Below the pieces are notes generated by a model. It was not told the origin of the DNA. It made no database searches and worked only from the letters and a program-made list of their open reading frames with translations. A stretch of DNA of 64,000 nucleotides. Source: JAHEJE01 sp965216335 (GTDB taxonomy: Bacteria; Pseudomonadota; Alphaproteobacteria; Rhizobiales; Aestuariivirgaceae). Below, in pieces: positions 1 to 8,811 of the stretch. How positions within the stretch are numbered: the stretch's first letter is position 1; every line of letters begins with the position of its first letter. The position numbers were made by a program, and so were the translations under genes. The DNA is taken from positions 2,046,001 to 2,110,000 of the forward strand of contig OZ244154.1 in assembly GCA_965216335.1 (NCBI GenBank), written 5' to 3'.

Positions 1-1136
1 TGCAGCACGGTGATGCCGCCGGCGGGAACCTCCAGCGTGGCGTCGTGAATGACCGGTGTCTTGCCGTGCGCAAACGACACGTCCGCAAAGCCGATGCCGT
101 GCCGCAGCTGCGGCACACGGGTACCTGTGTCGATCTCGGGATTTGCTTCCAGTTCGTCGATCAGTTCGCGCGTGCGCACATAGGCGCCCTGCAGTGCCGA
201 AACCTTCTGGTAGGTCTGCTGCACCTTGCGGATGATGGCGATCGATTGAAAGAAGATGATCCCGAGCACCACGAGTTCGGCCAGGGGAACCTGCCAGTAG
301 GTCGTCGCCACATAAACTCCGAGGCCGATCGCCACCGCGGACAATGCATCCTGACCGTAGTACAGGCCCTCACGCGACACGGCCAGATTGATCAACGCCC
401 GCTTGAGCTTGCGGATGCGGTCTGCCGAATAAGCCAGGAAATGCGACTGCCGCGCCATCGTCTTGATCGGCTTGATGTTGCCGAGCGCATCGGTCACATG
501 CGCCACCAGTTCACCGGTACGGTCGGTCTGCTTGAAACCGGCCCGGCGGCCCAGGCGCACCAGACCCTGCAGGCAAACCACCAGCAGCAGGCCGACGACA
601 CAGCCGGCCAGTGCCATCTTGTAGGACACGAAGAACGCCACCAGGGCATAGACGAGACCCTGCACTGTCAGGGCGACGAACCGCGCCGCCTTGAGATAGG
701 CCTGCCCGGCGCGTGTGGCATTGACGCTGATGGCATTGGCGACCATGCCGGTCTGCAGGCCGGAGAAATGGCCCCAGTCGGCGCTGAACAGCGCCTTGAG
801 CAGTCGCCGGCGCAGGTTCGTCGCCACCACGGCTTCGGCATATCCGGCATAGGTGAGCGCGGCGAACGACAGCACGCTCTTGATCACCATGGCAGTGACG
901 ACCACGACGATCAGAATGGGCAGGCCGGGCGCGATGCCGAGCCCCGACAGGGTGCCGGTGACCAGTTCGTTGAGGGGCGAGGAGTTGTCCGTGGACCCGC
1001 CGCTGATCTGGGTTGCCGCAGGCAGCAATGCCGAAAGACTGACCGCTTCGAAGATGCTGGCCAGCACCAGACACCCCAGCACCAGGAGCGGCCTTGTTCC
1101 TTCCGCCCTGAAGAAGATGTTGAAGACCTTCAGCAT
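1..1136 (-). CDS. ABC exporter, permease-ATPase fusion (3' end outside window)
   Basis: Reading from an ATG at 1136 toward base 1 gives an uninterrupted frame of about 378 codons that leaves the window. The first ~310 residues are a six-helix ABC exporter domain, with hydrophobic stretches near residues 16-40, 70-95, 150-200 and 255-300, ending in a soluble helix rich in charged residues (VQQTYQKVSAL). The nucleotide-binding domain begins at about residue 345 (GIGFADVSFAHGKTPVIHD), and the window ends just before its Walker A motif. It is therefore a half-transporter of the type I exporter class, probably acting as a homodimer in the inner membrane. The substrate cannot be told. The dioxygenase gene immediately upstream on the same strand, of a family that hydroxylates lipid A chains, makes a lipid or envelope substrate possible, but this is inference. 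Confidence 0.8.
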   Translation of the reverse strand, partial: MLKVFNIFFRAEGTRPLLVLGCLVLASIFEAVSLSALLPAATQISGGSTDNSSPLNELVTGTLSGLGIAPGLPILIVVVVTAMVIKSVLSFAALTYAGYAEAVVATNLRRRLLKALFSADWGHFSGLQTGMVANAISVNATRAGQAYLKAARFVALTVQGLVYALVAFFVSYKMALAGCVVGLLLVVCLQGLVRLGRRAGFKQTDRTGELVAHVTDALGNIKPIKTMARQSHFLAYSADRIRKLKRALINLAVSREGLYYGQDALSAVAIGLGVYVATTYWQVPLAELVVLGIIFFQSIAIIRKVQQTYQKVSALQGAYVRTRELIDELEANPEIDTGTRVPQLRHGIGFADVSFAHGKTPVIHDATLEVPAGGITVL

Positions 1137-1189
1137 CGCGGGTCAGACCTGCGGTTTTGCCGGTTGTGGATACGGACGCCCAATGCCGC

Positions 1190-1996
1190 CTAGTCGCTCA
1201 GCTTTTCAAGGTTTGCATCGGCGCGCCGGGTGGCGGCCTCGAAGCGGTCCTCGAAGGATTGCAGGTTCTTGCGTGGTTCCTGGTAGAAGGCGGTGAACTT
1301 CATCAGCCTCAGGAAGGTCGCGTTGAGGAACCGTCCCCACCAGCGCATAGGCCGGTCGAAGTCGAACAGCAGGATGACCCGCTCCTCATCGGTCTCGTTC
1401 CACACTTCGTGTTCGTAGGTGTCGTCGAACACGAACATCTCGCCTTCTTTCCACACGCAGATTTCGTCATCGACCCGGATGCGGCACTTCTCGCGCTCGC
1501 GCGGGATGATCAGCCCGAGATGGCTGCGCAGGATGCCCTTGGTGACACCCCGGTGGGCCGGGATATGGTAGCCCGGCGCCAGGATCGAGAACCACGCCGT
1601 CTGCAGGTTCGGCACCTGTTCCAGCAGCCGTGTCGTCACCGGCGCCTGGGCGGCGTTGCGCTCCATCTTCTGGCCGAAACCGTAGAGCACGAAGGTGCGC
1701 CAGTTCTTGCCCTGCGAGATGCGATACTGGTCCGGCGAAATTTCCTGAAACGCCGGAATGTCCTCACGGTGCTTGAGGATTTCGCGCACCTCCTCGCGGA
1801 TCGTCTGCCATTCGGTCTCGAACGGCTCAAGGAAGGAGAAGTGAGCGTTGGGGATCACCGGCGTGTCCGGTACGATCGACTGTTTCGACAGCGTCGCCGC
1901 AAGTGCCCGGGTCAGGCGCTTGCCGTATTTCTTGACACGCTTGCGCATCGGACGTCTGAGCGTATCGGGCTTGTGCTGTTCGCTGGTCGAGGTCAT
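1190..1996 (-). CDS. Aspartyl/asparaginyl beta-hydroxylase family dioxygenase
   Basis: 268 residues from the ATG at 1996; an in-frame extension upstream to 2068 has no support. The C-terminal half carries the family's Fe(II)/2-oxoglutarate double-stranded beta-helix: PAHRG at 146-150, a second His in LRSHLGLIIP, then GEMFVFDDTYEHEVWN (about 185-200) and ERVILLFDFDRP. These match the pattern of Asp/Asn beta-hydroxylases and of LpxO-type lipid A hydroxylases (PF05118). The N-terminus is very basic (RRPMRKRVKKYGKR), which would suit a membrane-surface or lipid substrate. It ends 53 bp before the ABC exporter starts, so the two probably share a transcript. Substrate unknown; lipid A or ornithine-lipid hydroxylation is the most likely role by family analogy. 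Confidence 0.8.
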   Translation of the reverse strand: MTSTSEQHKPDTLRRPMRKRVKKYGKRLTRALAATLSKQSIVPDTPVIPNAHFSFLEPFETEWQTIREEVREILKHREDIPAFQEISPDQYRISQGKNWRTFVLYGFGQKMERNAAQAPVTTRLLEQVPNLQTAWFSILAPGYHIPAHRGVTKGILRSHLGLIIPREREKCRIRVDDEICVWKEGEMFVFDDTYEHEVWNETDEERVILLFDFDRPMRWWGRFLNATFLRLMKFTAFYQEPRKNLQSFEDRFEAATRRADANLEKLSD

Positions 1997-2350
1997 GGCA
2001 ATCAGTCTACCATATTCAAAGGAACGTGCGGCGCTGTTTACTGATTCGCGGGCGCAAACACAACTCACCGCGGAGAATCGTTCGCCGTTCTCACCGGCAA
2101 CAATGCCGCTGGACGCCTGCAGGACACCATGCTATCTGCAGCGGACCTGTTAGAGAACAGAGCATGACATGGCACACTCGGGTTCAAGAACTCTGCGACG
2201 ACGACCGGCTCAGCCAGCCGCCACCGGCCGGTGAACGTGCGCTTGCGCCTTTTCTTTCTCTTTCGGATGACCACAGATTGACCGGAGTGAACAAGGCCCG
2301 CGCCTGGCGCCGGCCCTTGTCCACTGTTTCATGCAGGTCCTTCGAAAATC
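1997..2350. other. Intergenic region, no supported gene
   Basis: This 354-bp stretch separates the minus-strand hydroxylase from the plus-strand GNAT gene and must hold both divergent promoters. A 64-codon plus frame from 2164 and a 69-codon minus frame are open but have no recognisable protein. At about 2288-2318 there is an imperfect GC-rich inverted repeat (ACAAGGCCCGC and its partner GCCGGCCCTTGT) without a T-run, so it is not called a terminator. Confidence 0.5.
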
Positions 2351-2878
2351 ATGAGTGAATGCTCCGTCACCATCGTGCCGGCTCTGCCGGACCATCAACC
2401 CGCCATCGAAGCCATTCTCGACCGGGCGTTCGGCCTGGCCCGCCACACCAAGACGTCGTACCGCTTCCGCGAGGGCGAAACCGCTGTGCCCGGCCTGTCG
2501 TTCGCCGCGGTCCTGCCGGACGGCGGCATCGCCGGCGCCATCAGCTTCTGGCATCTGCGCATTGGCGACGACGGCCGCCCGGCCCTGCTGCTCGGACCGC
2601 TTGCCGTCGACCCGGCACTGCAGGCCAGGGGCATCGGCCGCGCGCTGATGCGGCACGGCATTGCCGAGGCACAACGGCTCGGCCACGAACTGATCATCCT
2701 GGTCGGCGACATGCCGTACTATGCCCGGGTCGGCTTTGCCCGCGTGCCGGACGGCAAGCTGTTGATGCCCGGCCCGGTCGACCCCGACCGCCTGCTCTAT
2801 CTGGAACTGGCCGCCGGCAGCCTCGCCGCGTGCAACGGCCTGGTCCTGCCACCCAGCCGATTCGCCGCCACCGCCTGA
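2351..2878 (+). CDS. GNAT family N-acetyltransferase
   Basis: 175 residues. The acetyl-CoA binding motif of the GNAT fold is clear: LLGPLAVDPALQARGIGRALMRHGI at about residues 81-105, with the Q/R-x-x-G-x-G/A core ARGIGRA, followed by YYARVGFARV, the usual C-terminal signature of YhbS-like acetyltransferases. It belongs to the small-molecule or protein acetyltransferase class; the acceptor cannot be inferred. It stands alone on the plus strand, convergent with the operon that starts with MoxR. Codon use and GC resemble the neighbours. Confidence 0.85.
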   Translation: MSECSVTIVPALPDHQPAIEAILDRAFGLARHTKTSYRFREGETAVPGLSFAAVLPDGGIAGAISFWHLRIGDDGRPALLLGPLAVDPALQARGIGRALMRHGIAEAQRLGHELIILVGDMPYYARVGFARVPDGKLLMPGPVDPDRLLYLELAAGSLAACNGLVLPPSRFAATA

Positions 2879-2900
2879 GGACACCCGTTGTCACTTCAGC

Positions 2901-2943
2901 GCGGTGCACCCGTCAGCAAGACTGAAGCCAATACCGCAGGTAT
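2901..2943. repeat. Stop-proximal repeat, partial copy (3'-palindrome family)
   Basis: The segment ends in the palindrome ATACC-GCA-GGTAT (2931-2943), ten bases before the TGA stop of the minus-strand membrane-protein gene. Its last 43 bases match the copy at 23131-23194 at 34 positions by eye. See the copies at 23131 and 45359. Confidence 0.6.
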
Positions 2944-2952
2944 CGCCGGTAC

Positions 2953-5034
2953 TCAATGGCCTTCGCGGTACCACATGGTGCACAGCAGGCCGAGCAGAGC
3001 GGCCAGGGCGAGAAGGGTGCCGAACAGCGGGATCTGCTCAACCGAGCGTACCCGGTACTTGCCGTTGGCCTTCAAGCCCAGCCAGCCTGATCCGGCCATG
3101 CTGCGCCCCGGCTTGACCTTGGCCAGACGGGGCAGCGACAGGCTGTCTGCCGCGCCCGATACCAGCCAGGCGATGCCGCCGCCCGATGCCGCGACGATGG
3201 GTTTCAGCTTGTCGTCGCTGGCATGGATTTCCGCCGTCTCGCGCGGGTCGGCGCTGCCGACCGCAACGACCGAGGCCAGGGTGCCGTCGCTCAAGCGGTA
3301 GATGCCGGCTTCGGAGACCGCCATGGCCGCATGCCACAAGCCCGGTGTAACCTGTTTGAGGTCAAGCTTTTCCGCCTTGCCGCTCGGCAGGGTCACATCG
3401 ACGGAGGCCGTATCGTCGGCCATGGTGCGGCGCTCGATGAGGATCTGCCCGCCGTCCTGTTTGCCGCTCAGCGCCTCTTCCTCAAGCTCCGGCTCCTTCA
3501 TCAGCCAGTGGGCCAGGCGGCGCAGCAGCTCGGCCTGCGGACCGCCGCCGTCATAGCCGCGCGCCCACAGCCAGGCATGGTCGGACATGAGCTGGGCGAT
3601 GCGCCCGCCATCGCGCCGCGCCAGCACCATCAGCGGCTTGTCGTCCGGCCCAGACATCACGATGTCGCCCTCGCGCGCCTCGGCATCGATCAACCGGAAC
3701 CAGCGGCCCCAGCTCGGCGCCACGGGATCGGACCCGGGCAGGCCGCGGGTGACCGGATGACGCTCGCCCTTTTCGGTGATCCGCGCCCGGTAGGGCTGCT
3801 CGACCACCTCACCGCTCGGCGTCAGCGGCAGCACGGTGGCGAGCGGCGTGCGGTACAGCGACAGCGAGGTGGCATAGTCCGGCCCGGCGGCGACCAGCAC
3901 CGCGCCGCCCTGCTCGATATAGCCGGCGATGTTGGCCAGATAGGCCATCGGCAGCACGCCGCGCCGCTGGTAGCGGTCGAAGATCACCAGGTCGAACTCG
4001 GGCAGCTTTTCAACGAACAGTTCGCGGGTCGGAAAGGCGATCAGCGACAGTTCGCGGATCGGCGTCCCGTCCTGTTTCTCCGGCGGCCGGAGGATGGTGA
4101 AGTGCACCAGGTCGACCGAAGCGTCCGCCTTGAGCAGGTTGCGCCAGGTGCGCTCGCCCGGGTGCGGTTCGCCGGAAATCAGCAGCACCCGCAGGCGGTC
4201 GCGCACCCCTTCGGTGACGGCAACCGCGCGGTTGTTCTGGGCCGACAGTTCGCCCGGCGCGACGGGAACGGAAATCTCCGTCAGGTTCTGACCGCCGTGC
4301 TTGATGGCAATGTCGATTTCGACGCTCTGGCCGACATCGACCATGATATCGCGCGGCTCGCCGGCGCCGGTCTGCACCGTGGCCAGCACCTGGCCGCCGG
4401 ATGCCGCACCGCCGGTGCCCTCGACACGGAAGCGGATGGTCTGGCTTTGGCCGACGATGGCGAAACGCGGATAGGCTTCAAGCACCACCCGGCGGTCGTT
4501 CTCATCGCGTTTGCCGGTGATCGCGGCATGCAAGGGTCCGTCATAACCGATCTCCGACAACGCCTTGGGCACATCGTGGACCTGACCGTCGGTGATCATG
4601 ATGGCGCCGGCATAACGCTCCGGCGGCACGTCGCTGAGCGCCGATTTCAGGGCCTCGAAGGCCCGCGTGCCGTCCTGGCTCGAGGTGATGCCGGAGCGCA
4701 CCTCGACCTGGCGGACCTCGACGTTGCCAAGTTCGGACAGTTCTTCCTGCAGGTGCTTTTCGGCAAGGCCCGTGCGTTCGGCCCGGTTGCCCATCTCCTG
4801 GCTCAGAGAGCGGTCGACGACCAGCACCGCGACATCGTTCAGCGGTTCGCGATCCTCGTTGCGGACCGACGGGTTGAGCAGCGCCAGGACAAGTGCGGCA
4901 AGGGTCGCCACACGCAGAAGGCCGCCGCGCGCCCGGCCCCACAGGCCGAGCCCGACCAGCACCAGGCCGGCGAGCGCCAGAGCGGCGATCGCCAGTTGCG
5001 GCAGCAGGGGGGCGAACTCGATCGACCAGGTCAT
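2953..5034 (-). CDS. Large membrane protein, VWA/glutamine amidotransferase-like, of MoxR operon
   Basis: 693 residues from the ATG at 5034 (an upstream in-frame ATG at 5073 lies inside the preceding gene). Two N-terminal membrane helices (about residues 8-30 and 38-55) precede NEDREPLNDVAVLVVDRSLS, the start of a von Willebrand A-like fold. A central region has LRVLLISGEPHPGERTWRNLLK and VAAGPDYATSLS, typical of the class I glutamine amidotransferase-like domain of these proteins, and one helix (LFGTLLALAALLGLL) ends the chain with a short cytoplasmic tail. Family members follow MoxR, DUF58 and BatA genes. The start lies 4 bp after the stop of the upstream gene, so translation is probably coupled. 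Role unproven; probably an envelope protein acted on by the MoxR ATPase. Confidence 0.75.
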   Translation of the reverse strand: MTWSIEFAPLLPQLAIAALALAGLVLVGLGLWGRARGGLLRVATLAALVLALLNPSVRNEDREPLNDVAVLVVDRSLSQEMGNRAERTGLAEKHLQEELSELGNVEVRQVEVRSGITSSQDGTRAFEALKSALSDVPPERYAGAIMITDGQVHDVPKALSEIGYDGPLHAAITGKRDENDRRVVLEAYPRFAIVGQSQTIRFRVEGTGGAASGGQVLATVQTGAGEPRDIMVDVGQSVEIDIAIKHGGQNLTEISVPVAPGELSAQNNRAVAVTEGVRDRLRVLLISGEPHPGERTWRNLLKADASVDLVHFTILRPPEKQDGTPIRELSLIAFPTRELFVEKLPEFDLVIFDRYQRRGVLPMAYLANIAGYIEQGGAVLVAAGPDYATSLSLYRTPLATVLPLTPSGEVVEQPYRARITEKGERHPVTRGLPGSDPVAPSWGRWFRLIDAEAREGDIVMSGPDDKPLMVLARRDGGRIAQLMSDHAWLWARGYDGGGPQAELLRRLAHWLMKEPELEEEALSGKQDGGQILIERRTMADDTASVDVTLPSGKAEKLDLKQVTPGLWHAAMAVSEAGIYRLSDGTLASVVAVGSADPRETAEIHASDDKLKPIVAASGGGIAWLVSGAADSLSLPRLAKVKPGRSMAGSGWLGLKANGKYRVRSVEQIPLFGTLLALAALLGLLCTMWYREGH

Positions 5035-5038
5035 GGCG

Positions 5039-7861
5039 CTACTGCCCGAGCCGTTCGAGCAATGCCGGCACATGCACCTGGTCGGCCTTGTAGTTGCCGG
5101 TCAGAGCATACATCACCACGTTGACACCGGTACGGTAGGCGAACTCGCGTTGGCGTTCGCCGCCGGGCACCGCCGGATAAAGCGCGCGGCCGGAGAAGTC
5201 GCGCGCCCAGGCCGCGGCGTAGGCGTTCGAACCGATGATGATCGCGGTAACGCCATCGGAGTTGCCGGCCGCCGGTGTGTTGCCGCGGCCCGATGCCTCG
5301 ACCCACAGATCGCCGCCGGCCCAGCGGCCGGGAAAGCTCTGCATCAGGTAGAATGCCTTGGTCAGCACATGTTCCGGCGGCACCGGCTCGAGCGGCGGGA
5401 TGTCGAGCGACGCCAGAAGGCGGCGCAGCGCCTGGGTCGCCGCGCTGGCGTCGCCGGTGATCGCCGACAGGCCGGACTGGCTGTCCTGGGTATCGAAGAA
5501 GATCGTGCCGCCGTTCTTCATGAAGGTATCGATCTTGGCAATCGCCGCCGGCGACGGCGGCTGGGCATCGGCCAGCACCGGCCAGTAGAGCAGCGGGAAG
5601 AACACGATCTCGTCGGTTTCGATGTTGATGCCAACAGGTGCGGCGGGCTCGATGGAGGTGCGCTGGCGCAGAACCTGGGTGAGACCGGTGAGCCCGGCCA
5701 TGCTGACATCATCGACGTTCCGCGAGCCGGTCACCACATAGGCCAGCCGGGTTTCCAGAACCGCCTCAAGGGCGAAACGCTCCTCAGCCGCGCTGGTGGC
5801 TGTTTCGCCACTTGATTGCGCCAGTGCAGGATCTCCCGACAGGCCGGATGCGAGCAGGGCAAGCGTTACACCGAGCGCGCCACCGGTGCGCAAACGCCGC
5901 CAGGTGCCCGACAGCGCCAGCGCCGCGATGCAGTCAGCCAGGAACAGGGCAAAGGCCAGGGCCAGGATCGGCCCGGTGAACGACACCGCGCCACGGGCGG
6001 TGTATCCGGCAGTTGCAACACGTCCCGGCAGGTCCGAAAGAGCGGTCAGCCTGTCCTGCGGCAGAGCCAGGTTGATGGCCCGCAACGACCCGGCCTGTTT
6101 GTACAATCCGGCCGGGTGACCGGCGCTGGCCACCGCGGTTGAAATGTCGCGGGCGGCGATCGGGGCGGCATCGCCGGACGGATTTCCGAGCCGCCCGAAA
6201 CCGTCCAGCAGGCGTTGCGGCACGTAGGTTCCGGCGGTTTGCGCTGCGGTCGTGGCAGCGGTGGTTTCGGCACCGATGCCCGGCGCCAGATCGAGAATGC
6301 GCCGCAGCAGTTCGACGAACAGCCCGGAAAACGGCAGGTTCGACCAGTCGCCGTTGGCGGTGACGTGGAACAGCACCAGCAGGCCGCTGCCACGCTTTTG
6401 GGCGGTGATCAGCGGCGTGCCGTCTTCCAGGCTCGCCCACACCCGCTCGCGCAGCGACCCATCCGGCTCGGCCAGCACCTGTCGGGTGACCAGTACGCTG
6501 TCATCGATGGCCAGGCCGGCAAACGGGCTGTCGTCGGCGAACGGCGCCATGCGCTGCGGCTGCTCCCACGACAAGGCGCTGCCAAGCGCCCGGCCGCCGG
6601 CGCGCAGTTTCACCGGCACCAGTTCGTCATTGCCGCCGGCAAGGCGCGGGCCGGCAAAGCGCAAGAGCACGCCGCCATTGTTGACCCAGCCGGACAGGGC
6701 GTCGTGCTCGCCGCGCCGCAGGTTGCCGACATCGGCCAGCACGATCAGCGATGTTCCGGCCTCGATCGCCTCACCGAGATCGCCGGCCTTGGCCAGCTCA
6801 TTGACCTCGGCCGAGGGCTCAAGCGCCCGCGACACGTAGTAGAGCGGCGACAGCAGCGGCTGGGCCAGCTCGAGCGATGAACCGGTCAGCAGCGTCACCG
6901 TCTTGCGCTGCCAGCGGTCATCGAGCAGGTAGACCGCACCGGCAGAACGCTGGCCGGCCAGCCGGATTTCGCCGGCCTCGTTGCGCAGCGCCAGCGGCAG
7001 ATCGATGTTGCCGGACACGGCGGTCTCGCCGGCCTTGAAGGTCAGCGTCTTCTCGGCCAGCCGGCGGCCGTTGCGAGCCAGAAGCTCCACGGTGACCTCA
7101 CTCGCGGCAGCACCTGCATTGCGCACCGCACCGGCTTTCAGAACCCCGCCCGCAAGGGCCGGTGTTGCCAGTGCCGGTTGCATGTCGCCGGCCCCGCGCC
7201 TGAACACCTGAACCTGCGCATTGTCGCCGGCCAGTCCGGCCAGGCCCTCGGCAAATGTCTTCGCCGCGCCATGGTCGAGGCCGTCCGACAGCCAGAAGAC
7301 GCGCAATGCCTCGGCATCTGCGAAACCCGCCTGCAGCTCGACGAGTGTCTTTGCCCGGTCCGGGGTAAGTGCCCTGGGCGCCAGCGTTGCGGCCTGTTCG
7401 CGCACCGCCGCCGCCGCCTTTGCCGCCAGATCGCGCGGCTGGGTACGCGGCGCGGTGGTCGCCAGGGTCACCGGCGCCTGCGCCTGTCCGGCGGCATCGA
7501 TCAGGCCGTCCAGCGTGGCGCTGATCTCGCGCCAGTCATTGCCCGATGCCCAACCGTCGTCGACAACGATCAGTACCGGTGTCTTCGCCGCCAGATTGAC
7601 CAGGTCGTCCGGCAGCAATGGCCGGGCCACAGCCAGGATGACCAGTGCGGCGAGCGCCAGGCGCAGCAGGATCAGCCACCACGGTGTCGTTTCAGTGTCC
7701 TCTTCGCGCGCCACCAGATCGAGCAGCAGCCGGAACGGGGCGAACCGCACGGTTTCCGGCCTGGGCGGCACGTAGCGCAACAGCCACCAGATCAGCGGCA
7801 GTGCCAGCAGCGCCAGCAGGGCCGCCGGGTTGGCGAAACTCAATGCCGACAGCGCGCCCAT
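5039..7861 (-). CDS. BatA N-terminal domain / DUF4159 membrane protein
   Basis: 940 residues. Residues 1-80 are the aerotolerance-regulator (BatA) N-terminal domain: a helix ALLALLALPLIWWLLRYVPPRP, then ETVRFAPFRLLLDL and a second helix LILLRLALAALVILAVARPLL. A VWA-like region follows (TPVLIVVDDGWASGNDW). A helix pair lies near residues 640-690, and the C-terminal ~240 residues are DUF4159 (RLAYVVTGSRNVDDVSMAGL, then GGTIFFDTQD and LTKAFYLM). The layout is standard for alphaproteobacterial homologues. It begins 3 bp after the DUF58 gene ends. DUF4159 resembles amidotransferase-like folds without the catalytic Cys; its function is unknown. Confidence 0.85.
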   Translation of the reverse strand: MGALSALSFANPAALLALLALPLIWWLLRYVPPRPETVRFAPFRLLLDLVAREEDTETTPWWLILLRLALAALVILAVARPLLPDDLVNLAAKTPVLIVVDDGWASGNDWREISATLDGLIDAAGQAQAPVTLATTAPRTQPRDLAAKAAAAVREQAATLAPRALTPDRAKTLVELQAGFADAEALRVFWLSDGLDHGAAKTFAEGLAGLAGDNAQVQVFRRGAGDMQPALATPALAGGVLKAGAVRNAGAAASEVTVELLARNGRRLAEKTLTFKAGETAVSGNIDLPLALRNEAGEIRLAGQRSAGAVYLLDDRWQRKTVTLLTGSSLELAQPLLSPLYYVSRALEPSAEVNELAKAGDLGEAIEAGTSLIVLADVGNLRRGEHDALSGWVNNGGVLLRFAGPRLAGGNDELVPVKLRAGGRALGSALSWEQPQRMAPFADDSPFAGLAIDDSVLVTRQVLAEPDGSLRERVWASLEDGTPLITAQKRGSGLLVLFHVTANGDWSNLPFSGLFVELLRRILDLAPGIGAETTAATTAAQTAGTYVPQRLLDGFGRLGNPSGDAAPIAARDISTAVASAGHPAGLYKQAGSLRAINLALPQDRLTALSDLPGRVATAGYTARGAVSFTGPILALAFALFLADCIAALALSGTWRRLRTGGALGVTLALLASGLSGDPALAQSSGETATSAAEERFALEAVLETRLAYVVTGSRNVDDVSMAGLTGLTQVLRQRTSIEPAAPVGINIETDEIVFFPLLYWPVLADAQPPSPAAIAKIDTFMKNGGTIFFDTQDSQSGLSAITGDASAATQALRRLLASLDIPPLEPVPPEHVLTKAFYLMQSFPGRWAGGDLWVEASGRGNTPAAGNSDGVTAIIIGSNAYAAAWARDFSGRALYPAVPGGERQREFAYRTGVNVVMYALTGNYKADQVHVPALLERLGQ

Positions 7862-7864
7862 GCC

Positions 7865-8800
7865 TCAAGGCCCGCCGGCGCCGGCGCGGTGCACCCGCTC
7901 GTCGCGCGAAATCGCACCATAGAGCGGCATCAGGCACCGCTCGGCCGGCTGGTCGGTATGATGCACCATGAAGCTCCAGCCAAGCCGCCGGGTGAGGTCG
8001 AGAAGCCCGGCGCGATGCTGCTCCAGCCGTTCAATGTATGCCGCGCGCAGGCTTTGCGGCTTGCCGACCGGCAGCTTGCGCTCACCCGCGAACTCGGCGA
8101 ACTCGGTGTGTCCTTCGAACGGGAAGGCCTCTTCGGCCGGATCGATCACCTGCACCACGTGGCCGAATATGCCCTGCGCCGACAGGGCGGCGAAGCTTGC
8201 GGCAACGGCGTCCAGGTCGGAGAAGAAGTCGCCGATCAGCAGGCAGGTGGAAAAGCGCGGCAACTGGGCCGGCGGCGGCAATGTGTCGTCGGTTACACCC
8301 GGCGCGCCGGCGTACCAGTCCGCCATCCGGTTGACGCTCAGATCCGAGGCGCCCGGCGCAAACGGCGCACCGATGGCGGCAACGCGCTCACCGGCCTTCA
8401 CGGCCAGAATGGCCACCGCTAGCGCTAGGGTGACGGCGCGGTCGTGTTTCGAGCTGCCGGCCAGTTTTGAACGATACTGCATGCCCGGAGCCCGCGAGGC
8501 CCAGATCCACAGGGTGTTGGTGGCTTCCCATTCGTTCTCGCGGATCAGCACCCGATCGCTGCGCGCCGACTTGCGCCAGTCGATCTGCTGGGCGGCATCG
8601 CCGGGGCTGTAGCGCCGGTATTGCCAGAAGTCCTCACCCGGCCCGGCCCGACGGCGGCCATGAGCCCCGTGGACGGTGGCGTTGGCAATGCGCTCGGCGG
8701 CGATCAGCAGCGGCGGAAACGCCCGGGTGAGCGTTTCAGCTTCATGCCGCCGGGCCAGCGTCGCGCTGCCCGCCCTGCCTGATGCTGCTGCAGCGTCCAC
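7865..8800 (-). CDS. DUF58 domain protein
   Basis: 311 residues. The DUF58 signature is present: GRRRAGPGEDFWQYRRYSPG (about residues 50-70), then IDWRKSARSDRVLIRENEWE (about 73-93). A VWA-like tail follows, containing FSTCLLIGDFFSDLD. DUF58 proteins are encoded next to MoxR AAA+ ATPases almost universally and are thought to be partners in assembly or activation of envelope or metal-dependent complexes. No signal peptide or membrane helix is obvious here. The start is 11 bp downstream of moxR. Confidence 0.85.
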   Translation of the reverse strand: MDAAAASGRAGSATLARRHEAETLTRAFPPLLIAAERIANATVHGAHGRRRAGPGEDFWQYRRYSPGDAAQQIDWRKSARSDRVLIRENEWEATNTLWIWASRAPGMQYRSKLAGSSKHDRAVTLALAVAILAVKAGERVAAIGAPFAPGASDLSVNRMADWYAGAPGVTDDTLPPPAQLPRFSTCLLIGDFFSDLDAVAASFAALSAQGIFGHVVQVIDPAEEAFPFEGHTEFAEFAGERKLPVGKPQSLRAAYIERLEQHRAGLLDLTRRLGWSFMVHHTDQPAERCLMPLYGAISRDERVHRAGAGGP

Positions 8801-8811
8801 GTCGTTGGGTC

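Noticed and set aside
2288..2318. GC-rich imperfect hairpin before the GNAT gene
   Set aside because: No gene ends ahead of it on either strand and no T-run follows, so a terminator call is not justified.
2164..2358. Small plus-strand frame overlapping the GNAT start
   Set aside because: 64 codons, no recognised protein, weak ribosome-binding site; probably leader sequence.
3223..5124. Very long plus-strand open frame opposite the MoxR-operon membrane-protein gene
   Set aside because: It mirrors a minus-strand gene with clear membrane helices and domains; the high third-position GC leaves the antisense frame open. Its translation is rich in His, Arg, Gln and Gly and has no motif.
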